Notes: generated by a model from the sequence alone, not told the origin. Shown: positions 25,424 through 34,576, numbered from the stretch's first letter. The stretch is 64,000 nt of DNA from JAJTHB01 sp033763775 (GCA_033763775.1 JANRJW010000012.1:124001-188000); one strand, 5' to 3'. Program-made: numbers and translations.

Positions 25424-27073
25424 ATGCAACCCACCGTCGGCTCTTTTTTGTTTGATTATCTCTATAACCAAGGCGTGCATCATGCGTTTGGCATCCCGGG
25501 GGATTTTGCGCTGCCAACTTTTCGCTGGCTGCAGAACTCAAAAATCCAGCTTTACACCCTGACACACGAACCCTCCGTGGGCTTCGCTGCCGATGGCTAT
25601 GCACGCGTGCGCGGCCTCGGTGTCGCGTGTGTGACCTACTGCGTCGGCGGCCTGAATATGCTGAACTCGATTGCCTGCGCGTACGCCGAAAAAAGCCCGG
25701 TGCTGGTCATCTCCGGCGGCCCCTCGCCCGCCGACCGCAAGCACGACCCGCTGGTGCACCACAAAGTGCGCACCTTCGATACGCAGCGCAAAATCTTTGA
25801 AGAGGTCACCTGCGCCAGTGCGGTGCTGACCGATCCGGAAACCGCTGCGGACGAGATCATCCGCGTGGTGGAAACCATGCGCGCGCAGTGTCGCCCGGGC
25901 TATATCGAAATTCCTTATGATGTGGTGGATATGCCGATCAAGCTGCCCACGCTCAGGAATGTTCCGCCTGCGGAATCAGACAAAGAAAACCTGGAGGCCG
26001 CGCTGCAAGAGGCAGCAGATAAAATCAAAAATGCGAAGCAGCCGGTCATTGTGCTGGATGTGGAGCTGCACCGCCACGGCCTGACCGACACCGCCATCGC
26101 GATTGCGGAGAAATTGGGGATCCCCATCGCCTCCACCCTGCTTTCCAAGAGTATTGTCTCGGAAAATCACCCGCTTTATATCGGCGTGTATTCCGGTGGG
26201 CTTTCCGAGCAGGTGACGCAGGACTATGTGGAAAAAAGCGACTGCCTGATTCTGCTGGGCGCGTTTTTATCTGATGTGTTCATGGGCATGCACACCGCCT
26301 CGCTTGAGCGCAAAAACACCATCCTTGCCAATACCGAAAAAACACGCATCGGCCTGCATTCCTATGAGAATGTATTGTTCAAGGATTTTCTCGAAGGGCT
26401 GAAAGCGAAAGATATCCCAAAACGCATCTTCAAAAATCCTTACCATATTGAAGAGGCAAAGCCGCTAACCGCCACCGAGAAAAACGATCCGCTGGATTCG
26501 GAATCGTTCTTTCGCATCCTCGGCCTGCACATGGATGACACCACCACGCTGGTGTGTGACACCGGCGATTCGCTACTGGGCGCGATTGGCCTGCGCACCG
26601 CGCAATCCAACAACTTCCTTTCGGACGCCTATTATCTCTCGATGGGCTTTGCCATGCCCGCCGCCATCGGCGCGATGGTCGCACAGCCGGAAGACCGCGT
26701 GATCGCCATTATCGGGGACGGCGCGTTCCAGATGACCGGCATCGAAATTTCTACCGCCGCGAAATATAAAATGAACCCGATTGTCTGCATCCTCAACAAT
26801 GACGGCTACGGCACCCAGCGCCACATCATTGATGGGCCGTTTAACAACATCCACCGCTGGGAATATGCGAAGCTGCGGGATGTGCTGAATTATGGCAAAT
26901 CCTACAAGGTAACGACCAAATCCGAGCTTGACGCCGCGTTCGCCGCCGCAGTAAAAGAAAAAGATACGATGCACTTGATTGAGGTTATTATCCCGCGTGA
27001 TGATTGCTCACGCCCACTGCGCCGCATGGCCAGCAGGCTGGGTGAACTGAGGGATGCGAGTAAAAGAAAATGA
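25424..27073 (+). CDS. ThDP-dependent 2-oxoacid decarboxylase (pyruvate/indolepyruvate decarboxylase type)
   Basis: 549 aa with the three ThDP-enzyme domains: Pyr (residues about 5-165), central, and PP (about 360-510). THEPSVGFAADGYARVRG has the cofactor-activating glutamate. LVHHKV has the His-His pair typical of pyruvate-type decarboxylases. GDGAFQMTGIEIS...NNDGYGTQR is the ThDP/Mg motif. It would release CO2 and an aldehyde from pyruvate, indolepyruvate or a similar acid. The 5' frame is open 26 codons further, but that part is repeat, so ATG 25424 is preferred. Confidence 0.85.
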   Translation: MQPTVGSFLFDYLYNQGVHHAFGIPGDFALPTFRWLQNSKIQLYTLTHEPSVGFAADGYARVRGLGVACVTYCVGGLNMLNSIACAYAEKSPVLVISGGPSPADRKHDPLVHHKVRTFDTQRKIFEEVTCASAVLTDPETAADEIIRVVETMRAQCRPGYIEIPYDVVDMPIKLPTLRNVPPAESDKENLEAALQEAADKIKNAKQPVIVLDVELHRHGLTDTAIAIAEKLGIPIASTLLSKSIVSENHPLYIGVYSGGLSEQVTQDYVEKSDCLILLGAFLSDVFMGMHTASLERKNTILANTEKTRIGLHSYENVLFKDFLEGLKAKDIPKRIFKNPYHIEEAKPLTATEKNDPLDSESFFRILGLHMDDTTTLVCDTGDSLLGAIGLRTAQSNNFLSDAYYLSMGFAMPAAIGAMVAQPEDRVIAIIGDGAFQMTGIEISTAAKYKMNPIVCILNNDGYGTQRHIIDGPFNNIHRWEYAKLRDVLNYGKSYKVTTKSELDAAFAAAVKEKDTMHLIEVIIPRDDCSRPLRRMASRLGELRDASKRK

Positions 27074-27104
27074 CGGTAAACCTTAATGGCTTGCCATTTA
27101 GGTT

Positions 27105-27247
27105 CTCGTCATCCCGTGGAGCATGTCAGTAGGCATGCGCGTGTCCGCCATAGCTTTAGCGACGGCGGAAGCACGGGATCCACAATTAAAAAGTCAGTAG
27201 ACTTTTTAAACGTAAAAGGTCTACTGACCTTTTACTATTCTGGGATG
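27105..27247. repeat. TCATCCCG composite element, copy 1 (minus orientation)
   Basis: Outer ends GTCATCCCGTGG and TGGGATGAC enclose three loop hairpins. At 27121-27138 a GCATGT/GCATGC stem surrounds CAGTAG. At 27186-27209 a perfect 9-bp stem (TTAAAAAGT) surrounds CAGTAG. At 27212-27235 a perfect 9-bp stem (GTAAAAGGT) surrounds CTACTG. In reverse complement it shares the TGGATCCCGTGCTT...CTACTG...CTCCACGGGATGAC order with the copy at 36104-36218. Confidence 0.75.
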
Positions 27248-27271
27248 ACATTAATAACGAAAGGTAACGCC

Positions 27272-27412
27272 ATGAAACAATCGATTCTTGCACTGCTGAT
27301 TCTGACCACCCTTGCCGCCTGCAACACCATGAGCGGTGTCGGCAAAGATATCGAGGCTGCCGGCGAAGCCATCACCGGTACATCAGAAAAAACCAAAGAA
27401 AAAATGAAGTAG
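27272..27412 (+). CDS. Entericidin-like small lipoprotein
   Basis: 46-aa peptide with an N-terminal signal helix and lipobox LAAC (Cys-17), followed by a short Gly/Lys-rich helix (MSGVGKDIEAAGEAITGTSEKTKEK). This is the pattern of the entericidin EcnA/EcnB family of envelope lipoproteins, which is common in alphaproteobacteria. The start at 27272 is chosen for the signal peptide. The open frame upstream is repeat sequence. Confidence 0.88.
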   Translation: MKQSILALLILTTLAACNTMSGVGKDIEAAGEAITGTSEKTKEKMK

Positions 27413-27524
27413 TCTGCTGCGCTGCAGCGTCATCAAAACTTCATAATAAGGCGGTTTACAACGCCCGGTGATCATGTAACTCTCCCAGCGAAAAAATAGT
27501 TCAGCAACAATCAGGGAGAAAAAA

Positions 27525-27824
27525 ATGTCACACCCAAGCGACCCAAGCCGAATTGAGCAAACAAAAAACCCCTTAAGTCTTCCTGAAGCTTATGAGGCAG
27601 CTGGCGGTGCTGAACCTACCGAGTCGCTGGGTCGCGCTCCACGCGCTACTGAACCAAGCCGTCTGGCAGTGCCAGCCGTGACGCACACCCAAGCTTATGA
27701 AGGTTTTGTAAAAACAGAAGAAGCTCGTCGCCAAGAATCTGAAGGACAAAACCGCGTATCGGATGCTCCTAATCCATCCTCCCAATCGCCAACGGCAGGC
27801 GGCCAAGGCAGAGGAAGGTTCTAA
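27525..27824 (+). CDS. Small hydrophilic protein, unknown
   Basis: 99 aa, not recognised. It is rich in Pro, Ser, Glu and Arg with no hydrophobic segment and is probably disordered. Two related pieces, LSLPEAYEAAGGAEPTES and VTHTQAYEGFVKTEEARR, share an AYE core. A GGGAG ribosome binding site lies 7 bp before ATG. It converges on grxD and overlaps its 3' end by 4 bp. Confidence 0.5.
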   Translation: MSHPSDPSRIEQTKNPLSLPEAYEAAGGAEPTESLGRAPRATEPSRLAVPAVTHTQAYEGFVKTEEARRQESEGQNRVSDAPNPSSQSPTAGGQGRGRF

Positions 27825-28153
27825 GCCGCCTTCACGCCTTTGTCTTTAAGCAGCTGTTCCAGCTCGCCGGACTGATACATCTCGCGCACGATATCGCAGC
27901 CACCAATAAACTCGCCCTTCACGTAAAGCTGTGGAATGGTCGGCCAGTTGGTGAACTGCTTGATGCCTTCGCGGATTTCCTGGTCGGCGAGCACGTTCAC
28001 ATCTTTGAAATCTTCGATGCCAGAGCGCCTGAGCACCTCCACCACCGTGGCGGAGAAACCGCATTGCGGCATGGTTTTGGTGCCCTTCATGTAGAGCACA
28101 ATGTCGTTGCTTGTGATGTCAGACTTGATTTGGTCGAAGATGGGGTTGGTCAT
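27821..28153 (-). CDS. grxD: Monothiol glutaredoxin GrxD
   Basis: CGFS-type glutaredoxin that carries a [2Fe-2S] cluster and works in iron-sulfur trafficking, often together with BolA. The 110-aa protein has KGTKTMPQCGFSATVVE around residues 24-40 and the glutathione-binding WPTIPQLYVKGEFIGGCDIV. The bolA gene lies just upstream on the same strand, the classic GrxD-BolA pairing. Confidence 0.96.
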   Translation of the reverse strand: MTNPIFDQIKSDITSNDIVLYMKGTKTMPQCGFSATVVEVLRRSGIEDFKDVNVLADQEIREGIKQFTNWPTIPQLYVKGEFIGGCDIVREMYQSGELEQLLKDKGVKAA

Positions 28154-28160
28154 AGAAAAA

Positions 28161-28253
28161 CTCGTGGTTAGCGTGGTTATCGTGATTCGTGGTTATCGTG
28201 AAAAAATGGCCGCACGTCAACCACGACGACCACGAACCACGACAATCACGAAG
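28161..28253. repeat. Word-hairpin between bolA and grxD
   Basis: The left arm (28161-28200) iterates CGTGGTTA/TCGTGATT-type words of 7-9 nt. The right arm (28215-28253) iterates CCACGAC and AATCACGAA in inverted order. The right arm runs into the last codons of bolA. The element could form a long imperfect hairpin in the bolA-grxD transcript. Confidence 0.65.
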
Positions 28254-28479
28254 CTATTTTCGTCGTAATACTGAGCGCATGGAGCGTGGTGCCCATGCCC
28301 TCCCCGATCGCTGCCATCACCATCTGGTGCTGCGCCACGCGGGTTTTGCCAGCAAACGCGCTGCTGGTGACGGTCACCTGCCAGTGATCATTATCACCGG
28401 CGAGATCCTTCAGCTCCAGCTGGGCATCTGGCAGGGCGCGTTTGATTCTGGTTTCTATTTCACTTGCGGTCATCGGCAT
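28246..28479 (-). CDS. bolA: BolA family protein
   Basis: 77-aa BolA-fold protein that binds monothiol glutaredoxins and takes part in iron-sulfur homeostasis. The KH-like core includes VTSSAFAGKTRVAQHQMVMAAIGEGMGTTLHALSITTK, with the conserved RV.QHQ(M/L)V and the H-A-L-S/T motif. Position upstream of grxD supports the assignment. It diverges from the exported-protein gene that starts at 28521. Confidence 0.93.
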   Translation of the reverse strand: MPMTASEIETRIKRALPDAQLELKDLAGDNDHWQVTVTSSAFAGKTRVAQHQMVMAAIGEGMGTTLHALSITTKIAS

Positions 28480-28520
28480 CCGCCCTATATATGAGTTTTG
28501 CTACACAAATCAAGGCTAAG

Positions 28521-29240
28521 ATGAAACGACTGCTTCTCTTACTGCTTGCGCTGTTTCCGGCTCCCGCCAGCGCGTTTGACCTCGACTCGCCCTACATCAC
28601 CAAGGGCGAAATGGAAATTGAGCTGAAAAACCGCCTTGACCGCGACCACCGAGCGAAAGAAGATGGTTACCGGCGTCATGTGCTCGGTGTGGGCTATGCC
28701 CCGTCCGACTGGTGGGCGTTTGAAGTGGAAGGCACGCTGGAAAAACCAGCAGATCGCGGTATGCGCTACCGCGCCACCGGCGCTGAAGCCACCTTTCAGC
28801 TCACACGTAAAGGCGAATATCTGATCGATGTTGGCGTTGAGTTCGGCTACGGCATTGCCCACCAGCAGGATGAAAAAAACACCATCGAATCCGCGCTTCT
28901 GCTTGGCCACGCCACCGATCGCTGGCAGCACCTCGTTAATATCGGCTTTGAAACGGAAACCGGCAGCGGCCGTGATGGCAACCCCACCCCTGAACTGGCG
29001 CTAGGCAGCAAATATGAGCTTCATGACAAGCTGGATATCGGCCTTGAATACCATGCGGATTTCGGCGCGACAGACAGTATGGGCGGCTGGGCAGACCAGA
29101 AACACCGCTTCGGCCCCGCCGTTTATGGCGCGCTATTGGGCGGGCGTATTGGCTATGAAATTGGCTGGCTGGCGGGCATTTCGCGCGCAGCGGAAGACCA
29201 TGTCTTCAAGCTCAATTTGGAACACGAATTTTCATTTTAA
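28521..29240 (+). CDS. Exported protein, probably outer-membrane barrel; paralogue 1
   Basis: 239 aa with a clear signal peptide (MKRLLLLLLALFPAPASA). The mature part shows alternating beta-strand patterns and ends in aromatic F (EFSF), typical of outer-membrane beta-barrels. It shares several blocks with the next gene, notably GEMEIELKNRLDRDHRAKEDGY against a similar ESRNRWDEDDRASKDGY, and a common SRAAEDHVFK/TRAAEDGSFK near the end. Function unknown. Confidence 0.75.
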   Translation: MKRLLLLLLALFPAPASAFDLDSPYITKGEMEIELKNRLDRDHRAKEDGYRRHVLGVGYAPSDWWAFEVEGTLEKPADRGMRYRATGAEATFQLTRKGEYLIDVGVEFGYGIAHQQDEKNTIESALLLGHATDRWQHLVNIGFETETGSGRDGNPTPELALGSKYELHDKLDIGLEYHADFGATDSMGGWADQKHRFGPAVYGALLGGRIGYEIGWLAGISRAAEDHVFKLNLEHEFSF

Positions 29241-29318
29241 TATTTTATAAACCGCCAAATCATTAATTAATGAGCGATAATCTTGAGCCATCCAATCAGC
29301 TATTCGGATGTGATTTTT

Positions 29319-30047
29319 ATGCATTATCGCCTTGCACTATTTGCCACTGCGGTGCTGATAAGCTGCCACAGCAGCCCATCACACGCACTATTCAATGTCA
29401 ACGCCACCACCATCAAGGAAGGCGGCGGCTATATTGAATCACGCAATCGCTGGGATGAGGACGACCGTGCGAGTAAAGATGGCTATGCTGCGCAATCCCT
29501 GAAGTTCGATTATGGCCTGACCAACTACGCAACCATTGAGTTGCAGGGCTTCTGGCATGATGTACCGGGGCGTGGCTATGAATATGTCGGCACCGAGCTG
29601 GAAACCAAACTGCGGCTTTATAACCCCGGCGAATACTGGCTGGATGCGGCCATTAAATTTGGCTACGAGCTGCGCCACGACAACCAGAAAGCCGATATCG
29701 CCAAAACCAAACTACTGGTGCAGAAAGACCTGAAAGAATGGTTCCATCTTGTGAATTTCAATGGATTAAAAGAAGTCGGGCGCTACACCACCAAAGACGC
29801 CGAGCTAACCATCGGCTGGCGAACCAAATATAAATATTCCAAATATTTCGAGCCGGGCTTTGAATATCATGGCAATTTCGGCCAGCTGGTGGATCAGCGT
29901 TCGCTCGGTAACCAGCCGCACCGCATCGGCCCCATGGCCTACGGCGAGCTTGCCCCGGGCGTGAAATATCAGGCGGGCTACCTCATCGGCCTGACCCGCG
30001 CCGCCGAAGATGGCAGCTTCAAGGCCTTCCTGAGATATGAATTTTAG
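29319..30047 (+). CDS. Exported protein, probably outer-membrane barrel; paralogue 2
   Basis: 242 aa with a signal peptide (MHYRLALFATAVLISCHSSPSHA) and a C-terminal phenylalanine (RYEF) suited to BAM-dependent insertion. It is a tandem paralogue of the preceding gene, aligned over most of its length. The start at 29319 is preferred because it begins the signal peptide directly. Function unknown; no enzyme motif is seen. Confidence 0.72.
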   Translation: MHYRLALFATAVLISCHSSPSHALFNVNATTIKEGGGYIESRNRWDEDDRASKDGYAAQSLKFDYGLTNYATIELQGFWHDVPGRGYEYVGTELETKLRLYNPGEYWLDAAIKFGYELRHDNQKADIAKTKLLVQKDLKEWFHLVNFNGLKEVGRYTTKDAELTIGWRTKYKYSKYFEPGFEYHGNFGQLVDQRSLGNQPHRIGPMAYGELAPGVKYQAGYLIGLTRAAEDGSFKAFLRYEF

Positions 30048-30060
30048 TTGTAAAAACCAC

Positions 30061-30082
30061 GCGCCATGCTAACACATGGCGC
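30061..30082. promoter_or_regulatory. Perfect 8-bp hairpin abutting the purL start codon
   Basis: GCGCCATG (30061-30068) and CATGGCGC (30075-30082) are exact reverse complements with a 6-nt loop. The second arm ends directly before the ATG of purL at 30083, where a ribosome binding site would lie. No Shine-Dalgarno sequence is visible. It may limit translation or end upstream transcription. Confidence 0.5.
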
Positions 30083-32329
30083 ATGAAACACGCCACCGCA
30101 CAAAAACCCGCCATTACCCCTGAAATCGTTGATGAACACGGCCTCGAGCCGGAAGAATATCAGCGCATCCTGAAAATTCTTGGCCGCGAGCCCAACCTTA
30201 TTGAGCTGGGCATTTTCTCAGTGATGTGGAGCGAGCACTGCTCCTATAAATCCACCCGCGTGCACCTGAAAAAACTCCCCACCAAAGCGCCGTGGGTGAT
30301 TTGCGGCCCCGGCGAAAATGCCGGCGTGATTGATATTGGCGACAACCAGGCCGCCATTTTCAAAATGGAATCGCACAACCACCCGAGCTACATTGAGCCC
30401 TTTCAGGGCGCGGCCACCGGTGTCGGCGGCATCCTGCGCGATGTGTTCACGATGGGTGCAAGGCCGGTCGCGAACATGAACGCACTGCGCTTCGGCTCGC
30501 CGGATCATCCCAAAACCAAGCACCTGCTCTCCGGCGTGGTGGCGGGCATTGGCTCCTATGGCAACTGCGTGGGCGTGCCCACGGTGGGCGGCGAGTGCAC
30601 CTTCCACCCGGCTTACAATGGCAATATTCTGGTCAATGCCATGACGGTCGGCATCGCCGAGCAGGACAAAATTTTCTACTCCGCAGCAAGCGGCATCGGC
30701 AACCCAGTTGTTTATGTCGGCTCTAAAACCGGACGCGACGGCATCCACGGCGCGACCATGGCCAGCGCAGAGTTCGACGATGCGTCGGAAGAAAAACGCC
30801 CCACCGTGCAGGTGGGTGATCCGTTTACTGAAAAACTGCTGATCGAGGCCTGCCTCGAGCTGATGCAGCAGGACGCCATCATCGCCATTCAGGATATGGG
30901 CGCGGCAGGGCTCACCAGCAGCTCGCTGGAAATGGCCGGCAAAGGCGAATGCGGCATTGAGCTGTGGCTGGACAAAGTGCCGATGCGCGAAGAAGGCATG
31001 ACACCCTATGAGCTGATGCTCTCCGAATCGCAGGAGCGCATGCTGATGATTTTGAAGCCGGAAAAAACCGAGCTTGCCCGCAAAATTTTCGAAAAATGGG
31101 AGCTGGCGTTCGCCACCATCGGCACCATCACCGAGACCGGCCATATCGTGCTGAAATGGCACGGCGAGACGGTGGCTGATATGCCAATTGCGCCCGTTTC
31201 CACCGATGCGCCGATGTATGAACGGCCTTACGAAGTAAGGCGGATAACAGATGACGGATGGCGGTTGACGGAAAAAGATCTTGTTACCCGTCATCCGTTA
31301 TCCGAGATCCTGCTCACATTAGTGTGCAAACCCGACCTCGCCAGCAAACGCTGGATTTACGAGCAATATGACCACATGGTCGGCAATGACACCGTGCAGC
31401 GCCCGGGCGGCGATAGTGCCGTCGTGCGCGTGCATGGCACCAATAAGGCGCTCGCTATCTCCACGGATTGCACCCCGCGCTACTGCTTCGCCGACCCTAT
31501 CGAGGGTGGTAAGCAGGCAGTGGCGGAAACCTGGCGCAACATCACCGCTGTGGGCGCGCAGCCGCTCGCCATCACCAACTGCCTTAATTTCGGCAACCCG
31601 GAAAAACCCGAAATCATGGGGCAGATTGTCGGCTGTTTGCAGGGCATGTCTGAGGCGTGCCTCGCGCTCGATTATCCGATTATTTCCGGCAATGCCTCGC
31701 TTTATAACGAAACGAATGGCAAAGGCATCCTTCCCACCCCCGCTATCGGCGGCGTTGGGCTGCTGAAAGACGTCAGTAAAGCCGTGGGCAATAGCTTTGC
31801 CTCCGAGGGCGAAGATATTGTGCTGATTGGCGAAACCAAGGGGCATCTCGGCCAGTCACTTTATCTGCGCGAAATTCTTGGCCGCGAAGAAGGATCGCCA
31901 CCGCCTGTTGACCTCGCCGCCGAGCGCCGAAATGGTGATTTTGTGCGCGCGCAGATTCTTGCGGGCGCGGTCACCGCCTGCCATGATTTGTCCGACGGCG
32001 GCCTGCTCGTTGCCATCGCCGAGATGACCTATCGGCATGGGGTGGGTGCGGTTTGTCATCCTGAGCGTAGCGAAGCGGAGTCGAAGGATCTTAAGATCCC
32101 TCGACAAGCTCGGGATGACATTGGTTTCTGGTTTGGCGAAGACCAGGCGCGCTACCTGCTCACCACGCAAAACGCTGCCGCTATGTTAGAGGCCGCGAAG
32201 AAGGCTGGTGTACCCGCCGCCATTATCGGAAAAACGCAGAAAGCCACGCTCGAGTTTGCTAGCGAGAAACTGCCGGTAGAGCAGCTGAAAAAAGCGCATG
32301 AAAGCTGGATGCCAAACTACATGAGCTGA
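30083..32329 (+). CDS. purL: Phosphoribosylformylglycinamidine synthase PurL with two in-frame repeat insertions
   Basis: Synthetase subunit of the PurSQL complex in purine synthesis; it converts FGAR to FGAM with ATP and ammonia from PurQ. The 748-aa protein is of the small-PurL type, with MWSEHCSYKS, the ATP-binding KMESHNHPS and GVGGILRDVFTMGARP intact. Residues about 387-408 are encoded by a 7-nt word hairpin and residues about 658-680 by a separate repeat. Both lie in variable loops between conserved blocks. It is separated from purQ/purS/purC by two genes. Confidence 0.96.
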   Translation: MKHATAQKPAITPEIVDEHGLEPEEYQRILKILGREPNLIELGIFSVMWSEHCSYKSTRVHLKKLPTKAPWVICGPGENAGVIDIGDNQAAIFKMESHNHPSYIEPFQGAATGVGGILRDVFTMGARPVANMNALRFGSPDHPKTKHLLSGVVAGIGSYGNCVGVPTVGGECTFHPAYNGNILVNAMTVGIAEQDKIFYSAASGIGNPVVYVGSKTGRDGIHGATMASAEFDDASEEKRPTVQVGDPFTEKLLIEACLELMQQDAIIAIQDMGAAGLTSSSLEMAGKGECGIELWLDKVPMREEGMTPYELMLSESQERMLMILKPEKTELARKIFEKWELAFATIGTITETGHIVLKWHGETVADMPIAPVSTDAPMYERPYEVRRITDDGWRLTEKDLVTRHPLSEILLTLVCKPDLASKRWIYEQYDHMVGNDTVQRPGGDSAVVRVHGTNKALAISTDCTPRYCFADPIEGGKQAVAETWRNITAVGAQPLAITNCLNFGNPEKPEIMGQIVGCLQGMSEACLALDYPIISGNASLYNETNGKGILPTPAIGGVGLLKDVSKAVGNSFASEGEDIVLIGETKGHLGQSLYLREILGREEGSPPPVDLAAERRNGDFVRAQILAGAVTACHDLSDGGLLVAIAEMTYRHGVGAVCHPERSEAESKDLKIPRQARDDIGFWFGEDQARYLLTTQNAAAMLEAAKKAGVPAAIIGKTQKATLEFASEKLPVEQLKKAHESWMPNYMS
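31241..31307. repeat. Heptameric word-hairpin inside purL
   Basis: The left arm (31241-31271) has words CGGATAA, CAGATGA, CGGATGG and CGGTTGA. The right arm (31288-31307) has CCCGTCA, TCCGTTA and TCCGAGA. The arms are inverted, with a 16-bp centre. It is in frame with purL, in the linker between the two halves of the enzyme. Confidence 0.75.
32054..32120. repeat. In-frame TGTCATCCTGAGC...GGGATGACA repeat inside purL
   Basis: 67 bp with inverted ends (TGTCATCC...GGGATGACA) and an internal GGATCTTAAGATCC palindrome at about 32087-32100. Its translation gives a Glu/Ser/Arg-rich peptide. This sequence type is a very common interspersed repeat in many bacterial genomes. It replaces a loop just before FWFGEDQARYL. 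Confidence 0.8.
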
Positions 32330-32428
32330 GCACTCAGTGCACTGATAGGCGCCGCCGCCCAGTGTTAATTATTCCTTAAATTTTTTGGTGCAATAGTGAC
32401 GTATTATTCTTGTCACAGGATGTGCGCC

Positions 32429-34570
32429 ATGATCCTTACTATTTCCAAAAAAATCCCCCTTGCTATCACGCTGGTTTCGATGATCAGCGGGCTGAGTATC
32501 ACTTTCTTTTCAGCCATGCATGCACAAAGCAATGCTATTGCGGTTGCCGAAAAAAACATGCAGTCCGTCATAGAGCAACGCGGTTATACCATCGACATGC
32601 TCATGCAGAATATCATAGGCGATTTGCACGCACTAGCGGACAGCCCGGAGGTCATTCGCGCCATGAACAACTTCAGCGGCGCTTATGGCGAGCTTGGATC
32701 CAGCGCCATGGAAACACTCCAAAATCTTTACATCACCAAAAATCCGCATGAAACTGGCAAAAAAAATGAACTGATGCAGGCTGAAGACGGCTCAAACTAC
32801 AGCCGCCTGCATGGTGAGATGCATCCCTATCTCAACGAATTTCTTGCAGAAAACGGTTACTATGACATTTTTCTTATTAATAAAGAGGGTGATGTCGTTT
32901 ACACCGTGTTCAAAGAGCTGGACTATGCCACCAACCTGAAAACCGGCGCCTGGAAAGACAGTGGCCTTGCCAAAGTGTTCGAAAAAATTATGCAGCAGAA
33001 AGATGCGGAAGACGTGTCTTATGTCGATTTCGCACCTTACGCTCCCAGCAACAATGTGCCCGCCGCCTTCATGGGGCGCCCGATTGAGGATGTGAAAGGC
33101 AATTACATCGGCGCGCTCGTGTTCCAAATGCCGATTGATAAAATCAACAATATTTTCTCTGGCTCAGAGAAAACTGAAACCGGCCGTGCGATGCTCATTG
33201 GCGAGGACAAGCTGGTGCGCAATGATGTCCGCTTTGCCAAAGAATCCACCATCCTGAAGCTGAAAATAGAGACCTCGGCAGCTGAAGCGGCGTTGGCAGG
33301 CAAAAGCGGTCTGGCAGATAATGTTGTGAATGAGCATGGCCATTCTGTTATGGTGGCCTATGCGCCATATGAGTTTTCCGGCGTCAAGATGGGGCTGCTT
33401 TACGAAGTGCATGACAGCGAGGTTCTGGCGCCTGTGATTAAATCACGTAATGAGGAGATTACTGTATCGCTCATTATCATTGCCATTATGACAGTTGTTG
33501 GCATTGTGTTTGCCCGCAGCATCAGCAAACCACTCACCGGCCTGACCACAGCCATGCAGAAAGTTTCAGAAGGTGAGCTGGCTGTAAGTGTACCCTCGCT
33601 AGGTCGTAAAGACGAACTCGGCAACATGGCGAGCGCGCTACAGGTCTTTAAGGAAAATTCCATTGCCATGAAAAAAATGGAAGAAGAACGCGAGCTACAG
33701 AAAAAAGCAGCCGAAGAACAGAAAAAAGCCGCCATGCACGAGCTGGCGCAGAAGTTTGAAAGCAGCGTGAAGGGCATTGTGGACATGGTGGCCTCCGCCG
33801 CCACAGAAATGGAAGCGACATCTAAATCCGTCTCCTCCATTGCAGAGAATAACCGCTCGAAACTGAATGTGCTCAACACCCAGATCGGCGGTGCATCGCG
33901 CAACATGCAGATGGTCGCAAGCTCAACCAGCCAGCTCTCCTCCGCCATTAATGAGATCAGCTCGCAGGTGGCTAAAGCGACGTCGATTACCTCAACGGCG
34001 GTGACCGAAGCACAGCAGGCCGATACTACCGCGCAGGGCCTGACCGCCGCCTCGCAGAAAATTGGCGAGGTGCTGGAAATGATCAACTCCATTGCCGCCC
34101 AGATTAACCTGCTCGCGCTCAATGCCACCATTGAAGCGGCTCGCGCAGGCGAGGCAGGCAAAGGCTTCGCCGTGGTCGCCAGCGAAGTGAAAAGCCTGGC
34201 CGGACAGACCACCAAAGCCACCGAAGAAATCGCGCAGTACATTAACTCCATTCAGGGCGCAACCAGCGAAACGGTGGGCGCGATTAAAACTATCAGCAGC
34301 AAGATCAACGATATCAACTCCATCTCCACCACCATCGCGGCGGCGGTTGAGGAGCAAGGTGCCGCCACGCGTGATATTGCCGGCAACGTCCAGCAGGCTG
34401 CGAGCAGCACCGATCAGGTGTCTAAAAATGCCAGCGATGTCAGCCAGACTTCCAATGAAGCTGGTTCCGCTGCCACCCAGATGATGGCTGCCACCAGCGA
34501 GCTTTCCAAGCAGGCTGAGCTGCTTCGCCACGAGGTTGACAACTTCCTGAATACTGTGCGGGCGGCATAA
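32429..34570 (+). CDS. Methyl-accepting chemotaxis protein
   Basis: 713-aa transmembrane chemoreceptor. TM1 lies at about residues 9-28, a periplasmic sensor of about 310 residues follows (Cache-like by size and position), and TM2 lies at about 346-365. HAMP (SISKPLTGLTTAMQKVSEGEL) follows, then a cytoplasmic signalling domain whose hairpin tip LNATIEAARAGEAGKGFAVVA binds CheA and CheW. The start at 32429 has AGGA eight bases upstream. No che or flagellar genes lie in the window, so the partner array is encoded elsewhere. Ligand unknown. Confidence 0.93.
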   Translation: MILTISKKIPLAITLVSMISGLSITFFSAMHAQSNAIAVAEKNMQSVIEQRGYTIDMLMQNIIGDLHALADSPEVIRAMNNFSGAYGELGSSAMETLQNLYITKNPHETGKKNELMQAEDGSNYSRLHGEMHPYLNEFLAENGYYDIFLINKEGDVVYTVFKELDYATNLKTGAWKDSGLAKVFEKIMQQKDAEDVSYVDFAPYAPSNNVPAAFMGRPIEDVKGNYIGALVFQMPIDKINNIFSGSEKTETGRAMLIGEDKLVRNDVRFAKESTILKLKIETSAAEAALAGKSGLADNVVNEHGHSVMVAYAPYEFSGVKMGLLYEVHDSEVLAPVIKSRNEEITVSLIIIAIMTVVGIVFARSISKPLTGLTTAMQKVSEGELAVSVPSLGRKDELGNMASALQVFKENSIAMKKMEEERELQKKAAEEQKKAAMHELAQKFESSVKGIVDMVASAATEMEATSKSVSSIAENNRSKLNVLNTQIGGASRNMQMVASSTSQLSSAINEISSQVAKATSITSTAVTEAQQADTTAQGLTAASQKIGEVLEMINSIAAQINLLALNATIEAARAGEAGKGFAVVASEVKSLAGQTTKATEEIAQYINSIQGATSETVGAIKTISSKINDINSISTTIAAAVEEQGAATRDIAGNVQQAASSTDQVSKNASDVSQTSNEAGSAATQMMAATSELSKQAELLRHEVDNFLNTVRAA

Positions 34571-34576
34571 TCACCC

